A stretch of DNA of 64,000 nucleotides from Thuidium tamariscinum (taxonomy: Eukaryota; Streptophyta; Bryopsida; Hypnales; Thuidiaceae), in assembly GCA_947034885.2 (NCBI GenBank), contig OX344752.2, positions 22,467,386 to 22,531,385 on the forward strand, written 5' to 3'. Below are positions 30,142 to 41,846 of the stretch, piece after piece (within the stretch, counting starts at the first letter, position 1; every line of letters begins with the position of its first letter). The position numbers and the translations under genes were made by a program. The notes below the pieces were generated by a model, which was given only the letters and a program-made list of their open reading frames with translations, had not been told where the DNA came from and ran no database searches.

Positions 30142-30429
30142 ACTGAAACTCCACACAGATCTTCCAGTTCAGAGCATTTTCTTCTCTTTTAGACTTATGA
30201 TACAATCGTTTGCAAATTGGCTTTCAGAAGCCTTCTAGTGCTCTCATTTGTACTGTAAATCAATCGGCTGTTTCAATCGCAAATGACGAATGCATAAAGC
30301 CGAACCAATTCAATACGTGATGGACGTGTGATGCATATAGTCGTATACATCAACTACTCAGAGAACATCAACTTAAGGTTTCAAGAAATTGAACCTGTGC
30401 TCCACAATTAATTGAGATTGGCAAACTCA
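30142..30429. other. Presumed 3' region of the PPR-DYW gene
   Basis: This short stretch lies downstream of the PPR-DYW stop codon and begins with the right target-site copy of the MITE. It should contain the PPR 3' UTR. Nothing else is recognised. Confidence 0.4.
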
Positions 30430-32541
30430 TCACCAGTAATCTTGACAAGAACACAAGCCATCTTGGAAGTGATGAAAGCGATTTGCATCTCTCACCACAA
30501 TCTCTCTTCTAGTCACTTTGGAGATCAATTTGGTTGCTGTATGACAATCTGAACACACCCGAAGATTCTTGTAAACGTGAATTGGTTTCCCACTAGGTGC
30601 GCAAAGAAGTCCATAAGCAATAGCCAACCTCTCACTGTGAGAGCAGAGAGAGAATTCTTTATCGCCCTCATTAACGTCATGCAACGCAATCCGGGTATTG
30701 GGAAGGTAACCTTCAGCCTTGATTTTCTCAGTCAATCTGCTAAGCTCCGCGTATATCTCCGTCGTTTCTGGGTGAGATTTATCCCCTACGATAAAAGAAT
30801 GAGTCTTGTTATCAACTTCGATCCAGCTTCGACCTGGATCCTTGCGCACACCTCTCTCCTGCATCATAGTACGCACCCATGAAACCTTCTCCCACTTCTC
30901 AGCTGCAGCATAAATGTTGGAGAGGAGCACGTAAGCTGAGGCATTACTGGGTTCCAACTCGAAACACTCTTGAGCCGCAAGTTCACCCAACTCCACGTTA
31001 CCATAAGATCTACAAGCACCAAGCAAGGCTCCCCAAATCGCTCCATCTGGTTCAACTGGCATATTATCAATCAAGCGCTTCGCTTCCTTCAGGTGCCCTG
31101 CCCGCCCAAGAATGTCCACCATGCAGGTCCAATGCAACACACTAGGAACGATGCCATATTCTTGCGACATAGCCTGAAAGAGTCGACGGCCTTCATCAAC
31201 AAGGCCTGCGTGGCTACATGCAGTTAACACAGCCACAAATGAGTACCCATCAGGCTGCACACCAGCTGCAATCATATTCCTGAAGATTTCGAGAGCCTCA
31301 GATCCACATCCATGTTGCGCAAATCCACCAATCATCGCGTTCCATGAAATCACGTCCCGTTCTTCCATTTTCTCAAAAACTAGTCGCGCATCATTAATAC
31401 TGCCACACTTTGCATACATGTGGACCAGCGAATTCCCCAAACGCAAATCCAACTCAAAGTCTGATTGAAGGGCATGGCTGTGAACCTCCTTCACCCAGTC
31501 CAAACCCCCTGCGCTTGCACATGCATTCAAGATGCTCACATAGGTCACAGGATCTGGTTTGAAGCCTTCTTGTTGCATACGGACAAACATTTCATAAGCT
31601 TCATGCCGACAACCATGTTGCGCAAGTCCTCCTATCAACGAAGTCCACGTGACTACATCCCGTTCCTTTAATCTGTCAAAAACTAGGCGGGCATCGTTCA
31701 CATTTCCGCTCTTCGCATACATGTGGATAAGAGCGCTGCCCACGCGCAAATCCATCTCAAATCCTGATTCACGGGCATGGTTGTGAACGTCCTTCACCAT
31801 TTCCAAAGCCTCTGCGCTTGCACATGAATTCAGAATGTTCAAATAAGTGATAGCATCTGGTTTGAAGCCTTCCCGTTTCATTTGGAGAAGAAGTCCATAT
31901 GCTTTCTTACCAAATCCACTTTCGGCGTATGCTCCAATCATCACATTCCAGGTAATCAAATTGCGACTCGACAACTCATCAAAAGTCTCTCTTGCCTCTT
32001 TCATTCTCCCACACTTGGCATACATGTTGAGGAGAGCAGTCCCCACACGAACATCTGATTCAAACCCACCCTCTCTGATATATGCATGAACTTCCTCGCC
32101 CCACTTTAAAGCTGATGGGCTCGCACATGCCTTCAGGATGCTCAAGTAAGTAACTGCATTAGGTTGCATACCTTCCTTTCTCATTTGATTGAAAACTTCC
32201 ATGGCATCTTTCGCACAACTGAGCACAGCATAACCTCCAATCATGACGTTCCAACTAATGACATCCTTCTTCAAAAGTCGATCGAACACTCTGCGTGCAT
32301 CCTCCAATCTCCCACATCCGATGTAGGCACTCAATAGGTTCGTAGCCACAAATATATTCTGCTGCATGCCACTCTCAATGATGCACTTATGAACTTGCTC
32401 TGTCCCTTTAAGGTCTTCCTGCTTCAAGCACCGCTTCAGAATTTCAACATAAGTGTAAGACTCAATAGGAATGCCTTGTTGTAGTAGGTTCTTCAAAACA
32501 TCAATTGCTTCACTCGTGGTTCTTGCGCTTTGCATGTGCAT
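30430..32541 (-). CDS. PPR-DYW RNA-editing factor, 703 aa
   Basis: This single uninterrupted frame codes for tandem PPR motifs in the P-L-S pattern, seen as recurring blocks such as VISWNVMIGGYA, PNAVTYLSILKACAS, VGTALLNMYAKCG and ARLVFDRLKERDVVTW, from about residue 15 to 490. They are followed by the E1/E2 region, the PG box (PGRSWIEV) and a complete DYW cytidine-deaminase domain. Deaminase residues are intact: HSE at about 635-637, CSDC at about 663-666, the HHF and CSC zinc site, and DYW at the end. The protein should bind a specific organellar RNA and deaminate a cytidine. The first Met lacks an obvious targeting peptide. The frame stays open upstream to a TGA near 32616, so a transit peptide probably comes from a spliced upstream exon. 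It is closely similar to the partial DYW gene at the left edge. Confidence 0.95.
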   Translation of the reverse strand: MHMQSARTTSEAIDVLKNLLQQGIPIESYTYVEILKRCLKQEDLKGTEQVHKCIIESGMQQNIFVATNLLSAYIGCGRLEDARRVFDRLLKKDVISWNVMIGGYAVLSCAKDAMEVFNQMRKEGMQPNAVTYLSILKACASPSALKWGEEVHAYIREGGFESDVRVGTALLNMYAKCGRMKEARETFDELSSRNLITWNVMIGAYAESGFGKKAYGLLLQMKREGFKPDAITYLNILNSCASAEALEMVKDVHNHARESGFEMDLRVGSALIHMYAKSGNVNDARLVFDRLKERDVVTWTSLIGGLAQHGCRHEAYEMFVRMQQEGFKPDPVTYVSILNACASAGGLDWVKEVHSHALQSDFELDLRLGNSLVHMYAKCGSINDARLVFEKMEERDVISWNAMIGGFAQHGCGSEALEIFRNMIAAGVQPDGYSFVAVLTACSHAGLVDEGRRLFQAMSQEYGIVPSVLHWTCMVDILGRAGHLKEAKRLIDNMPVEPDGAIWGALLGACRSYGNVELGELAAQECFELEPSNASAYVLLSNIYAAAEKWEKVSWVRTMMQERGVRKDPGRSWIEVDNKTHSFIVGDKSHPETTEIYAELSRLTEKIKAEGYLPNTRIALHDVNEGDKEFSLCSHSERLAIAYGLLCAPSGKPIHVYKNLRVCSDCHTATKLISKVTRREIVVRDANRFHHFQDGLCSCQDYW

Positions 32542-33272
32542 ACGCCCACCGCCAACTTGAACAGCTTGATGAGACTCCCTTGCACTAATGATCGAAGTGT
32601 TTCTTCTTCCAAGCCTAGCCTTCGGGAATCTGTCTCACCAATACATTCACCCTGAGAACAGTGTTCATAACGTGGGAAACTTTTCAGAAACAAAAAGACA
32701 AATCTCAAGCTCATGCCAATACCTATTTGGTAGTACATTCTCTTGAATATCAATCATGTGATAACCAACATGAGATGGTAATTTGCTAAGAGACATCAAT
32801 TTGAGCATCGGCTTCACCCATGTTGGTGTTGACCAGTCATCAACCCAAAGCACTTTCTCTGTCACCTTGTGTTTAAAGCCAGGTGACGTGGGATTCGCCT
32901 ATAGGAACCACAACCCAAGATCAAATAGGGAAAATCAACCAAGGATTATAGCCTTCACTCCACTCCAAAACACAAACATTAAATACCGGTATGCTTGCCC
33001 AAAGCGCCCAGGACCTTGTGCAAGCAATAAATAGTCTCCTTGATTTTTGCAACTTTCTAACATCAACTAACTGATAGTCATAGTGATACCTTCTCAACCC
33101 TGATGTCCCACCACTGCAACGGATCCGCAAAATATTCCTCCCAAACTTGTTCAATTGTCTGTGCTTCGCCTGATTCAACTGGTACATAGTTCATATATGT
33201 CAGTCGCATTTTCTCTGAGACAGGCAAACAGCATCCCACTTCTTTCGATGAGGACGGCCATCTGATACATAC

Positions 33273-33426
33273 CTGAAGCGTGGGTACTCACAGAAGACCT
33301 TCTCCAAACTGAAGACGATGAAAACCTGCTTCTTCCTCCAAGGGAGGACAAGACCAGTAATATAAAAGGGTGTACAAGCCAGGGAGACCTTAAGACTTGC
33401 ATCACACAGGCATCCTGGTCACACAA
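33273..33426 (-). CDS. Possible upstream exon with transit-like peptide for the PPR-DYW gene
   Basis: A minus-strand frame beginning at 33426, with a second Met 8 codons later, encodes a Ser/Arg-rich, acid-poor segment (LGGRSRFSSSSVWRRSSVS) of the kind used for chloroplast or mitochondrial import. It ends at a strong splice donor CAG/GTATGT (last exon base 33273) in phase 1. It lies about 0.73 kb upstream of the PPR-DYW first Met. I could not settle the matching acceptor: phase-1 acceptors shortly before 32541 exist but are weak. The link is therefore a hypothesis, and the frame could be coincidental. Confidence 0.3.
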
Positions 33427-35691
33427 ATCCCCAACTGTGCGTCAAAAAACACATTAATAGCAGGTTGAGCACAAGATACTCATCAGTATTTTTAGATAAT
33501 GTTTCACGTTCAACAAAGCATGATCATGTCTTGTCACTTTGGGGGAAAACGTAACACCCTTTTTATCAAACATTGCTTTGGAGGAACCTACATATATTGG
33601 ACACAAATGATGCTGACAAGATGACAGTCTTTCAGTTGACACAAGTCACACGTCTTTCAACCACTTATTTATAACAGGTCAACGGCCATAAGTTCACACT
33701 CACTCACCTGAGTACCAGCTTCACACACCAAAAAGCTTCTCGTTTGTTGCCCATGACGCAATGAAAGCCGAGTGAATGCAGACATTTTGTGGTTCGATGT
33801 CTACAAACTTCAAAAGATTCGACAAAGTAACATCATAAATAAAACTCTGACTTCGTATCTAGAGATAATGTAAAAATGAATCTCTACAAATCTTTGGCTC
33901 TCTTCCAGGTGCATGTTCGCAGTCTCTCAAGTGAAGCCCCTCCTCCAAAAGCATGCAGTATCTAATACCTTGACTAGACGTCCGTAAAGTATATGAATAT
34001 CAATCTTCTCCTTTCAAATGAGGTATTCACTTCTCCTAAGTGCGAAGCCTCCAGGCAAGTGGAAACCTTTCTTGCTTGGTTCTCCAACCCCAACCTCAGC
34101 ATCAGCAGCGTCCAATGCATAACACAGCAAGCTTCACACCTCGACTTCAGCACACACACGAAGTATCATGTATGACTGCCAATATCTTCAAGTCTGCTTA
34201 ACTGCGTCCATAACTTGCCTACTTCGTATAACTCCTTTCTCTTCAGCACGAATAATTTCCATAGTATGCAACTTCCAAAATATTGACTAGAACTTTACTT
34301 CAGTCCATACACAAAGTTTTATTGATGAATCCATGTCTTCAAATCTTCCACTCCATTTACTTGTCTGTTTTATCTTTCTATTTTGTGAGATCCCCTACAA
34401 ATTTTTTAAACCCGCAGTTCGGGGAGAAAACAACCCTCAGCAGTTTCCTACATCAACAACCACCGATGTTGCAGCCCTAATACAAAGCTGTAGTCAATAA
34501 AAAAATTCACATAGCATACGAAATGATCTCTCCAGGTCTTCTGCTCCCTTTCAACTGTGCCTGCAAATGGACCTGCAACAGCCAATGCAATCTACACCTC
34601 AATCTAGACTATCATATAAGAATCATCTCGTCAAAAAATTTCAGCTACCTCCCAACTCTGTTCTTGCATCTGTCCGAATTGTTAAACCCTAATTTATGCA
34701 AAAAAATTCCAAATTTAACTATGTTGCAGAGAAAGGATTATAGGTACGGCTAATGCTCTGAAGGCTTCCTTCTCAGTTGCAAAGGTTCACCAGGCAGTGG
34801 AGACTCAACGAGTGGACCAAAAAATCTTGCTGCAGCAAGAAGAGATGTCCAGCCACCAAATGCATCAACCTCACGACCCTACCTCAGGAACCAATTCGTA
34901 CAACTGGAGGTTGAATTTGAGCACTTGCACTTTGCAGTGGAGTCTTAGGTATTTGATAATCTTGTTCACGAGCTGCGTGCAAAGTATTTGTTGTTGATGA
35001 AGGGCGATGAGTCAATTTTAGAATCCAAGTACCTCTTGAGTGACAATAGAATTGTAATTCACCAAATCCACGGTCTGACGAATCCTGTTCGCCATTCGAA
35101 ATGGTGTCTGGTCCATACAGCACAATCGGACACCCTGCTTACGACCATTTCTGAGCATCCTCTCACCCCTCGATCTTCTGTTCTCCAATGCTCCCTCCCC
35201 AGGAGATGTAAGCCAAACGCTAGCCAGAAGCACCTTCGAAAATTCACACAAACTAATAAGAAACGACGTCTGATCGGCCAATCGACACAAGACCACTTCC
35301 TCTTCTACAAAGCAAAGAAACTGGAGAACGAATGCAATTCAACAGATGCTTGGTGCTCGCCGTTGATATGCCACATCCAAATGTGCCCAAATCCTCGCTT
35401 CAAATTGCACCAGCTCTCTCCCAGAAAATCGGTGAGAAATTTGCAATCTCTGAGGTCGGGACCTCTACGACAGACTGAATGCAGCCACGAGGCAAATTTC
35501 AAGCAGCAGATCACAAAACAGAGAATGCGTCTGGCCTTCTAGCCTTCCAATGCATAAGGTAAGGAGGTCCATCAGGTAGAAACACCTACAAGCGTCAATC
35601 TTTGTTTCAGTATTTTGTTTTGTTCAGGGTTTACCGTTGTAAGGGTTTTTAGGGTTTTAGGCCTGAGGAATATTTTGAAGCAACTAATGAG
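33427..35691. other. Region between PPR-DYW and hAT copy 1, no supported gene
   Basis: About 34.8-35.55 kb is less AT-rich and has long overlapping frames on both strands (for example 34988-35542 + and 35018-35296 minus), none resembling a known family. This could be the promoter and 5' leader of the PPR-DYW gene, or a decayed gene. The right edge ends in CTAATGAG directly against the hAT terminus. Confidence 0.45.
35684..35691. repeat. 8-bp flank of hAT copy 1, left (CTAATGAG)
   Basis: This directly abuts CAGCCC of copy 1. It does not match the right flank of copy 1. It matches 7 of 8 bases of the reverse complement of the left flank of copy 2 (54508-54515, CTCATAAG), as expected for one original target-site duplication split by an inversion. 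Confidence 0.75.
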
Positions 35692-36499
35692 CAGCCCTTT
35701 TTTTTCTGGCGAAATGGTGCCAAATAGCACCATTAAAAAAATCTTGGCGAAAAAGCCTTTAATAATAAAAAATAAAATAAAATAAAAGCCAGAAACCCAC
35801 CTCGGGTTCCCTGGCTGCGGACTAATGGCCACCGCCTTGTCCGCTGTCGTCGCCTGCTTCCTGGCCCGTCCGTCACTGGGAATTCAAATTCCAGCACCCG
35901 ATGGCCACTCCCGCGATGCCTTCGTTGCCAGCTTTGCTTCACAATTTTTGCATCCATAGCCGTTTCATCTTTCTCCTTCATTCTATTCATCGCCAGCTCC
36001 AAACGAAGCACTCATCTTCACAATCGCCAAATCTTCTACGGATTGTTCCTCTCTGTCGCCTTCACTCCTCTGTTAATCCATGAGGGTTGCTTACGATCTT
36101 CAATTGATTTGGAGTGAGGTTGGGCGGTGCAGTCATTGGTGTTGGGAGGCACATTTTGAAATTTTAGCTTTCATCTATTGTAGCAATGGCAACTGTGAGC
36201 TTTGGGAGGCATGGTGGTTTAAGCTGCACTTGGTGGCTTAGATTTAGTCGTTTGAGGATAGGAATTTCAAAGCAGTGCTCTGAGAGTATAAGTGAATTGT
36301 TCAGTTTTTGCTTCCATTTGAAATCAAAGGATTGTTGCTTGAGCTTAAATTTGAAGGTTTGTTGCAATGGCTTGCAGTACGCGAGACTTGTGCGTAGCTT
36401 TGATTCTAATGTGAGGTTTGTTTCTGGGTTTGGGTGCTGTCTGTTTCGCCATGGTTTGAACGCAACTCGCCAAAGGTGGAGGTCAATGTTGTAATACTC

Positions 36500-36593
36500 A
36501 TGCTGTGAGGTTTAAGGTCGGAGTTTAGGGTTTAGGTTTTGCTTTCGATTTTGGAAGATTTTTGTTTCGTAGTCTTTTACACAACCAGCTGCC
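36500..36593 (+). promoter_or_regulatory. Leader of hAT transposase with telo-box
   Basis: The sequence TTTAGGGTTTAGG (about 36524-36536) lies some 60 bases before the start codon in copy 1 and at the mirror position in copy 2. It matches the plant telo-box doublet. A role in driving expression in dividing cells is inferred from known plant promoters only. Confidence 0.35.
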
Positions 36594-38339
36594 ATGGCTG
36601 AGGAATCTGGGTGTCCACAGGGTCATCACGGTAGTTTTCAGGGAGAGTACTCTGTGAGGATTGAGTCTGAAGAGATTGACATGCAGACTGGAGCTTTTCC
36701 GATAGTTACATCGCCTGCTGAAGTTCTCGTAGTCCCATCGCCTACCGAAGTTGCCGCAGGTCGTGCAGCAGCGCGAAGTGCTCAGAGGGAAGCTGCTATC
36801 CGCCGACGTGAGATCAAGGGGAAGGCGATTTGTAAGGAGGATTCAATGAGTCGTCGCAGTGCTAGAGAAGAAGCGTCGATTTCGAAGTACTTCACGAGTT
36901 CTCGCAACTCTCTGAACCCGCAACCCTTGCTTCTTCCCTGCCAGTCCAGCCCTTCGTTTCAAATTTCCGCTACCAACGTGTCTGTAGACACGTTGCCGAT
37001 ACAACAATCTGAAAAAGGCAACACTAATAGTAGTCGTGTAGATGAAGCTGGAGTTGCACAGGCAGTTCACAACTTGAACCTTCACCTCCGAGACGACATG
37101 GTACTCATTTCCGACGGAGAAGAAGCCGTAGACTTAGAAGACGATTGTGAAGAAGTTCCTGCACCGAAGAAGCCGAAGGTGAATTATGACAAGACTCGGA
37201 GGTTTCAGAACGAGTGGGCTGCGAAGTTGGTGTGGGCTGAACCTGTGCGAGGGAGTGATGGCAAAGTTCATATGGTCAAGTGCACAGTTTGTTCTACGTT
37301 TGAGAAGAATCCCAAAATTTTGGGTGCAAAATGGGACACCTTGACTAAACACGAAGGGAGAAGGAAAGCTGCGTTTGATATGCCTAAATACAAGGTTAAG
37401 GTTGGGGATTGGTACATTGCATCTACAAGTCGTCATCAAATGAACCTGAAGCTCCTTGCAAGTAAGCAACCTTCTTCTATTCTTCAGCAGGTCAATATTG
37501 GAACTTCACTGGCACGTTCTAAAAAGACTGTGCAGCTGTGCACACTCTTCCAAATTTTATCATCTGGTCGTCCCATGACAGAGTATGAAGAAAGAGAGGC
37601 ATTGTATGCGTTCTTAGACGTCCCCAACTTGCCAAGGATGCATTAGACAGACAGCTCAGGCTGGATAATGGCTGACTTCATGTATTGCCAAGTGAAAGAA
37701 GCCATGAAGAAGAAGATAAGTTTTGCCGTTTTTGTTGCCCTCACTTGTGATGAAGTGACAACTGTTGATAATGGAAATTGGATTTGCATCCATGCTTATG
37801 TAGTTGAAAACTATGTGAGGATTCCACACTTGATTTCTTTACAGCGTTTGGTAGATGGAGGTAGTGTAAACAGCCTCACAGCAGTGATCATGAAGGCTCT
37901 TGAGTGTGGAGGTGACTTGACTTTAGAACAGATCTCAAGAAAATTGATTTGTTTTGGGGCTGATGGTGTTAGTACCTTTCAAGGTATTAGAACTGGAGTG
38001 ACTACACAAATTATAACCAAGTTTGCCCCGTTTTGCTTGGGAGTCCATTGTATGGCTCACAGGTGTAACTTAGCTGCCAAGTCCCTATCTGCACTCCCCA
38101 TCTTTGCTGTTGTAGAACAAGTGATTCAGAAAGTGCACTCCTATTTCAGCAAGAGCCCAAAACGTCTCTGTGAATACCAAAAACTAGCTGAGGTTATGGA
38201 GACTAAAGGTTTGAAGCCTCTGCTTCAAGTTTCCACCAGATGGGTGTCCCTTTTGGAGCCGTTGAGGAGGTTGCTAGCAGATTATCGCACACTTCTCGCC
38301 AAGATGAAAGCGGACGTCACCAAAAACGATGCAACAGAG

Positions 38340-41300
38340 GTACGCTTCATTTCCTGAAAAAAAAAATTTTGCCTTGTTTTACTGAGGTTCAGAGCTTGCG
38401 ATATCTTGTTCTTTTTTGTAGGCGGTTTAGGTGGAAGCCCGTGTTGCTTCTTTGTCCGATTCCTTCGATCTGCTTTGGTCGTCCCTGCTTTACCATTTTT
38501 GAGATTTTAGGTTTTATGGTTGCGGTTTGGGGGGGTGTCTTCTCCACTCGTACCTGTGGTTGCTTAGTTCTGGATTATCGACCTTTTGAAGGTAGTCGGA
38601 GATCTTCTGTAGTGCGGCTTAGGGTTCCAAGCAGCGCATAATCCCTTTTTAGTTTTCGGATGGATTTTGCTCTGTTTTCTCGATTTCAGGGTTGCTTCGA
38701 ATACTAGGTAAGTGGTGATCAGCTCTTAGACAGTCGCTTTGAGAGTAGACTACGTTCCGTTCCAGTAAAATTTAACCCTGGCTAGCTCAGCTGCAGCTTA
38801 GCTCACGTACTCCCCCGCTTGCCTGCTCCAAGTGAAGGTATTTTTCCCCGCAGGCGCAGGCAGGCAGGCAGACAATATTTTGTGATCGAAGGTCGGGAAG
38901 CCCAACGCTGAGTGAGTTGGTTGAGTACGTAACCGTAGTGTTCCCTCGTGTGTGTATTTTTGGCGTTGGAGACCATCCCTTTCATGTTAAGCAGGGTATG
39001 ACGATCGCAGATTTTCGAATTCAGACTGGAGGCTCCATGCGTGTGTAAGTTAATATGCAGACCGTTCTTTTGTAAATTTGATTTGCTGAACATCTTCTAA
39101 GTACGATCTTAGGCTGCATCCTTAGTTCGCAATCAATCTGAAATTGACGACTTCATAGCATTGACAACTTGATCATAGCAATTGACAGCTTGATCCTGGT
39201 ATAGGAATTTCGAGGGCTTAGATGTGCAAAATTTGCCTCGGACCAGCATGGATCCTAATTCGTAGAAAGACGAATGGGCTCCCAAGCTGATTGTTAGTTT
39301 TCGGACACTATTGAATAGTGCCACGAGGACTTTGCGACTGGGCGTAGTTCAGAGGTAGGATGCTTCTGTTGGTGATTTCGCCATTGCTAGTCGAGTCAAA
39401 TTTGACGACTTGGATGATCAGGAAGCTCGAAATCCTCTATGCGTGCTCTACGTTTAGGATACAGGCTCCCGGCCACATCATGAAGGTACAGTTTTGGAAT
39501 TTGTGGAGCTTTGGGGTTTACCTTCCTGCCAATTGCATGCACTTCCGATGGGTCTTCATCCTGTTTTCTGTGGCTTCTAGCTCAGTGAGTGTTCATAACA
39601 GGCTATGTGTACCAGTTGTAAGAGATATGCCAAAGATCGAACTAGTTTGAATATCGATGTGCAGCCAGTTACGTGCATGCAACTGTAATTCCACAGTACG
39701 TTCAAGACCCAGTTTCTGCATCCCAGTTTCTGCATCGATAGATTGTGCTGGACAGGTACTAGCTTGTCGAAGTAGAACGTAATATTTGAATTCGAGCTTT
39801 GTTGAACACGTACTAAGCGCCTTGTAGATCTGTTCTCGTTGAAAGTGTTCCCTCGCGTGCAATCGGACCTCGGCATGTGAAACCTTCCAAATCCACAGTG
39901 CCAACAGCGGTGCTTTCGTTCTTCCGTTATTTTCCCCGTTTGTGCAGTACAAGTATCACAATTGTCAGGGTTTGGAAGTCTTAACGTCTTTCAATTGCTG
40001 ATGAAAAGCTCTCTCTAGTGCACTCACTCTTGCTCGCGCATACTGAAGTGAATTGGTAGCCATGGCTTCGTGAATTTGGTGAGCATTTGCGCTGCATGGT
40101 CGAAATCGAGGTTAGTACCCTGTCAATTCTCCACTTTCTCATCCTGACTTCGCTTAGCTTGTGGTTTTCTCTCGCTCAATTCTGCTTGATGAGCGACAGC
40201 ATCTGTTTGAGATCGAAGTTAACTTTTGAATGTTAAAAGATGTGTACAAGAACTTCCTCGTCTACACGTTGAAATTGTTGCAATGGATGCCTCTGTCCGC
40301 CATTTCGCCATTTCCGTTATGGATTTCAGCCTCCCGTTGAAGCTTACTAGATTCGTCGAACGTTTCTTGACCTGTACTAGATGTTTTTTAACTTCAGTCC
40401 TCGAATAAGTCTCCCAACACCAGTTTGTAAATTAGCTTGCGGTGTTAGGGTAGACACCAGTAGTGAATGAGATTAGAGCGAGATATCCCTCCGCTTTGTA
40501 GACAATGCAGATGCGCTTTGATGTCTTGTGTTTCAAACTATAACATAAGCATACTTTTTTGTAATTAGGTGCTTCACCTGTCTGTCAGGGTTGCGCTGCG
40601 ATGACATCGCCCTGGCCTGCCGACATTAGACCGTCCTTGATCGCCCCTGTGTCGCCATCTTCCTCGGAGTTGCGGTGAACCACGCGTCGACCTTTTTTTT
40701 AATGCTTACGTTAAACATTCTATTACTGATTTAGGTGCGCTTCGACGTGACCCTATGCTTCAGATCAACCTCCGGCGTTTTTCCTGTGTTTCTTTCGGTT
40801 TGTGAGCAGTTTTACGAGGAAAGTCTTCATGTGCTAGAGTTGTTTCTGTTGTTCGCCATCCTGCTTCTGTTGTTCGCCATCTTGCTCCAATCAGATATGT
40901 TTAGAGAGCTTTGGTTTTCGTTGTCCTACTCCAATCAGGCTTGACACTTGGTAACTTCGACTTTGAATTTTGGACCCGTACTTAGTTCCCGATCGGTGCC
41001 AGCAGCGGTGCTTTCGTACTTAGTTCCCGATCAGTGCCAACAGCGATGCTTTCGTTCTTCCATGGATCCTAATTCGTAGCAATGAACAATCTTAGAATTT
41101 CATTTGCAGAATATTGGAATAATTTAGTGTGGAAACAGTAAGTCCATTTGTTGTTGGGAAGAGCTAAACGATTGTATGTACAATCAATCATTATATGTGC
41201 AGCGATTAGTTTAATGACCTGTACTAGGATCATCTGAAGGTGTTTTATATTTGAGGAAATTGACAACACTCTGGAGCTACAATTTTGATATTCACTGTGA

Positions 41301-41846
41301 AGCTCTCTTCGGTTCTGTTTTTTGGGGGCACGATTTGGTAGGTCTTTGTTGATTTGGCTACTATATGGTTCATCTGGTCTTTGTAATACTGTTTGTTATT
41401 CTATATTCTATGGAAGATAAATTTGTAATAGCCAAGTTGATTGTTTGCTCACAATTGAGACTGTTTTACTGTTGTTGATGAAAAAAGACTTTAGACCAAT
41501 TGAAATGTCTCTTTGATGTTAGCATTTTCAACCTATACTTGATCCATCTTGCTGAAGTAATTAATTACACTCAGAAAATGAAATTGGAGGTTTTGTATCT
41601 ATAAATGAAGTTGCAGTGAGTTGTTCATAGGAATCTTTTAGTAATAGTACCAAGACCTTCAATTATAGCTTGCAATTTTAGGGTGCATTAATTTTAAGTA
41701 GAAGTGGCCACCAAATCAAACTGAATTTATAGATTGTGGGTAATTATAAATGTTTATTGATTATTATTGTAGACTTGTTTTCTTACTGATGTGAACTTGT
41801 AGTTTTGTTGCATCAAACTAATTAGAAAATTATGTTGGTGTGACAG
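38340..41846 (+). other. Large first intron of the hAT transposase, with internal repeats
   Basis: This 3507-bp intron sits between two parts of the transposase core. Up to about 41060 it is much richer in G and C than the rest of the element, then turns AT-rich abruptly. It contains a 38-bp tandem duplication (about 40977-41052) and direct repeats (39248-39266 with 41062-41079, and 39898-39925 with 41034-41060). No second gene is recognised. It may hold a captured or nested sequence. Confidence 0.6.
40977..41052 (+). repeat. 38-bp tandem duplication inside the hAT intron
   Basis: Two copies of a unit starting CGTACTTAGTTCCCGATC follow each other with three or so substitutions. The same array is present, mirrored, in copy 2 at about 57425-57500. 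Confidence 0.75.

Noticed and set aside
30864..31671. Overlapping + strand ORFs over the PPR-DYW gene
   Set aside because: They are shadows of the 703-aa PPR frame.
34988..35542. 184-codon + strand ORF
   Set aside because: It has no family resemblance, and equally long frames lie on the other strand. The region is simply less AT-rich, so stops are rarer.
39341..39420. tRNA- or SINE-like stretch with an A-box look (GCGTAGTTCAGAGGTAGGAT) in the hAT intron
   Set aside because: No B-box or cloverleaf could be found downstream, so it is probably chance.
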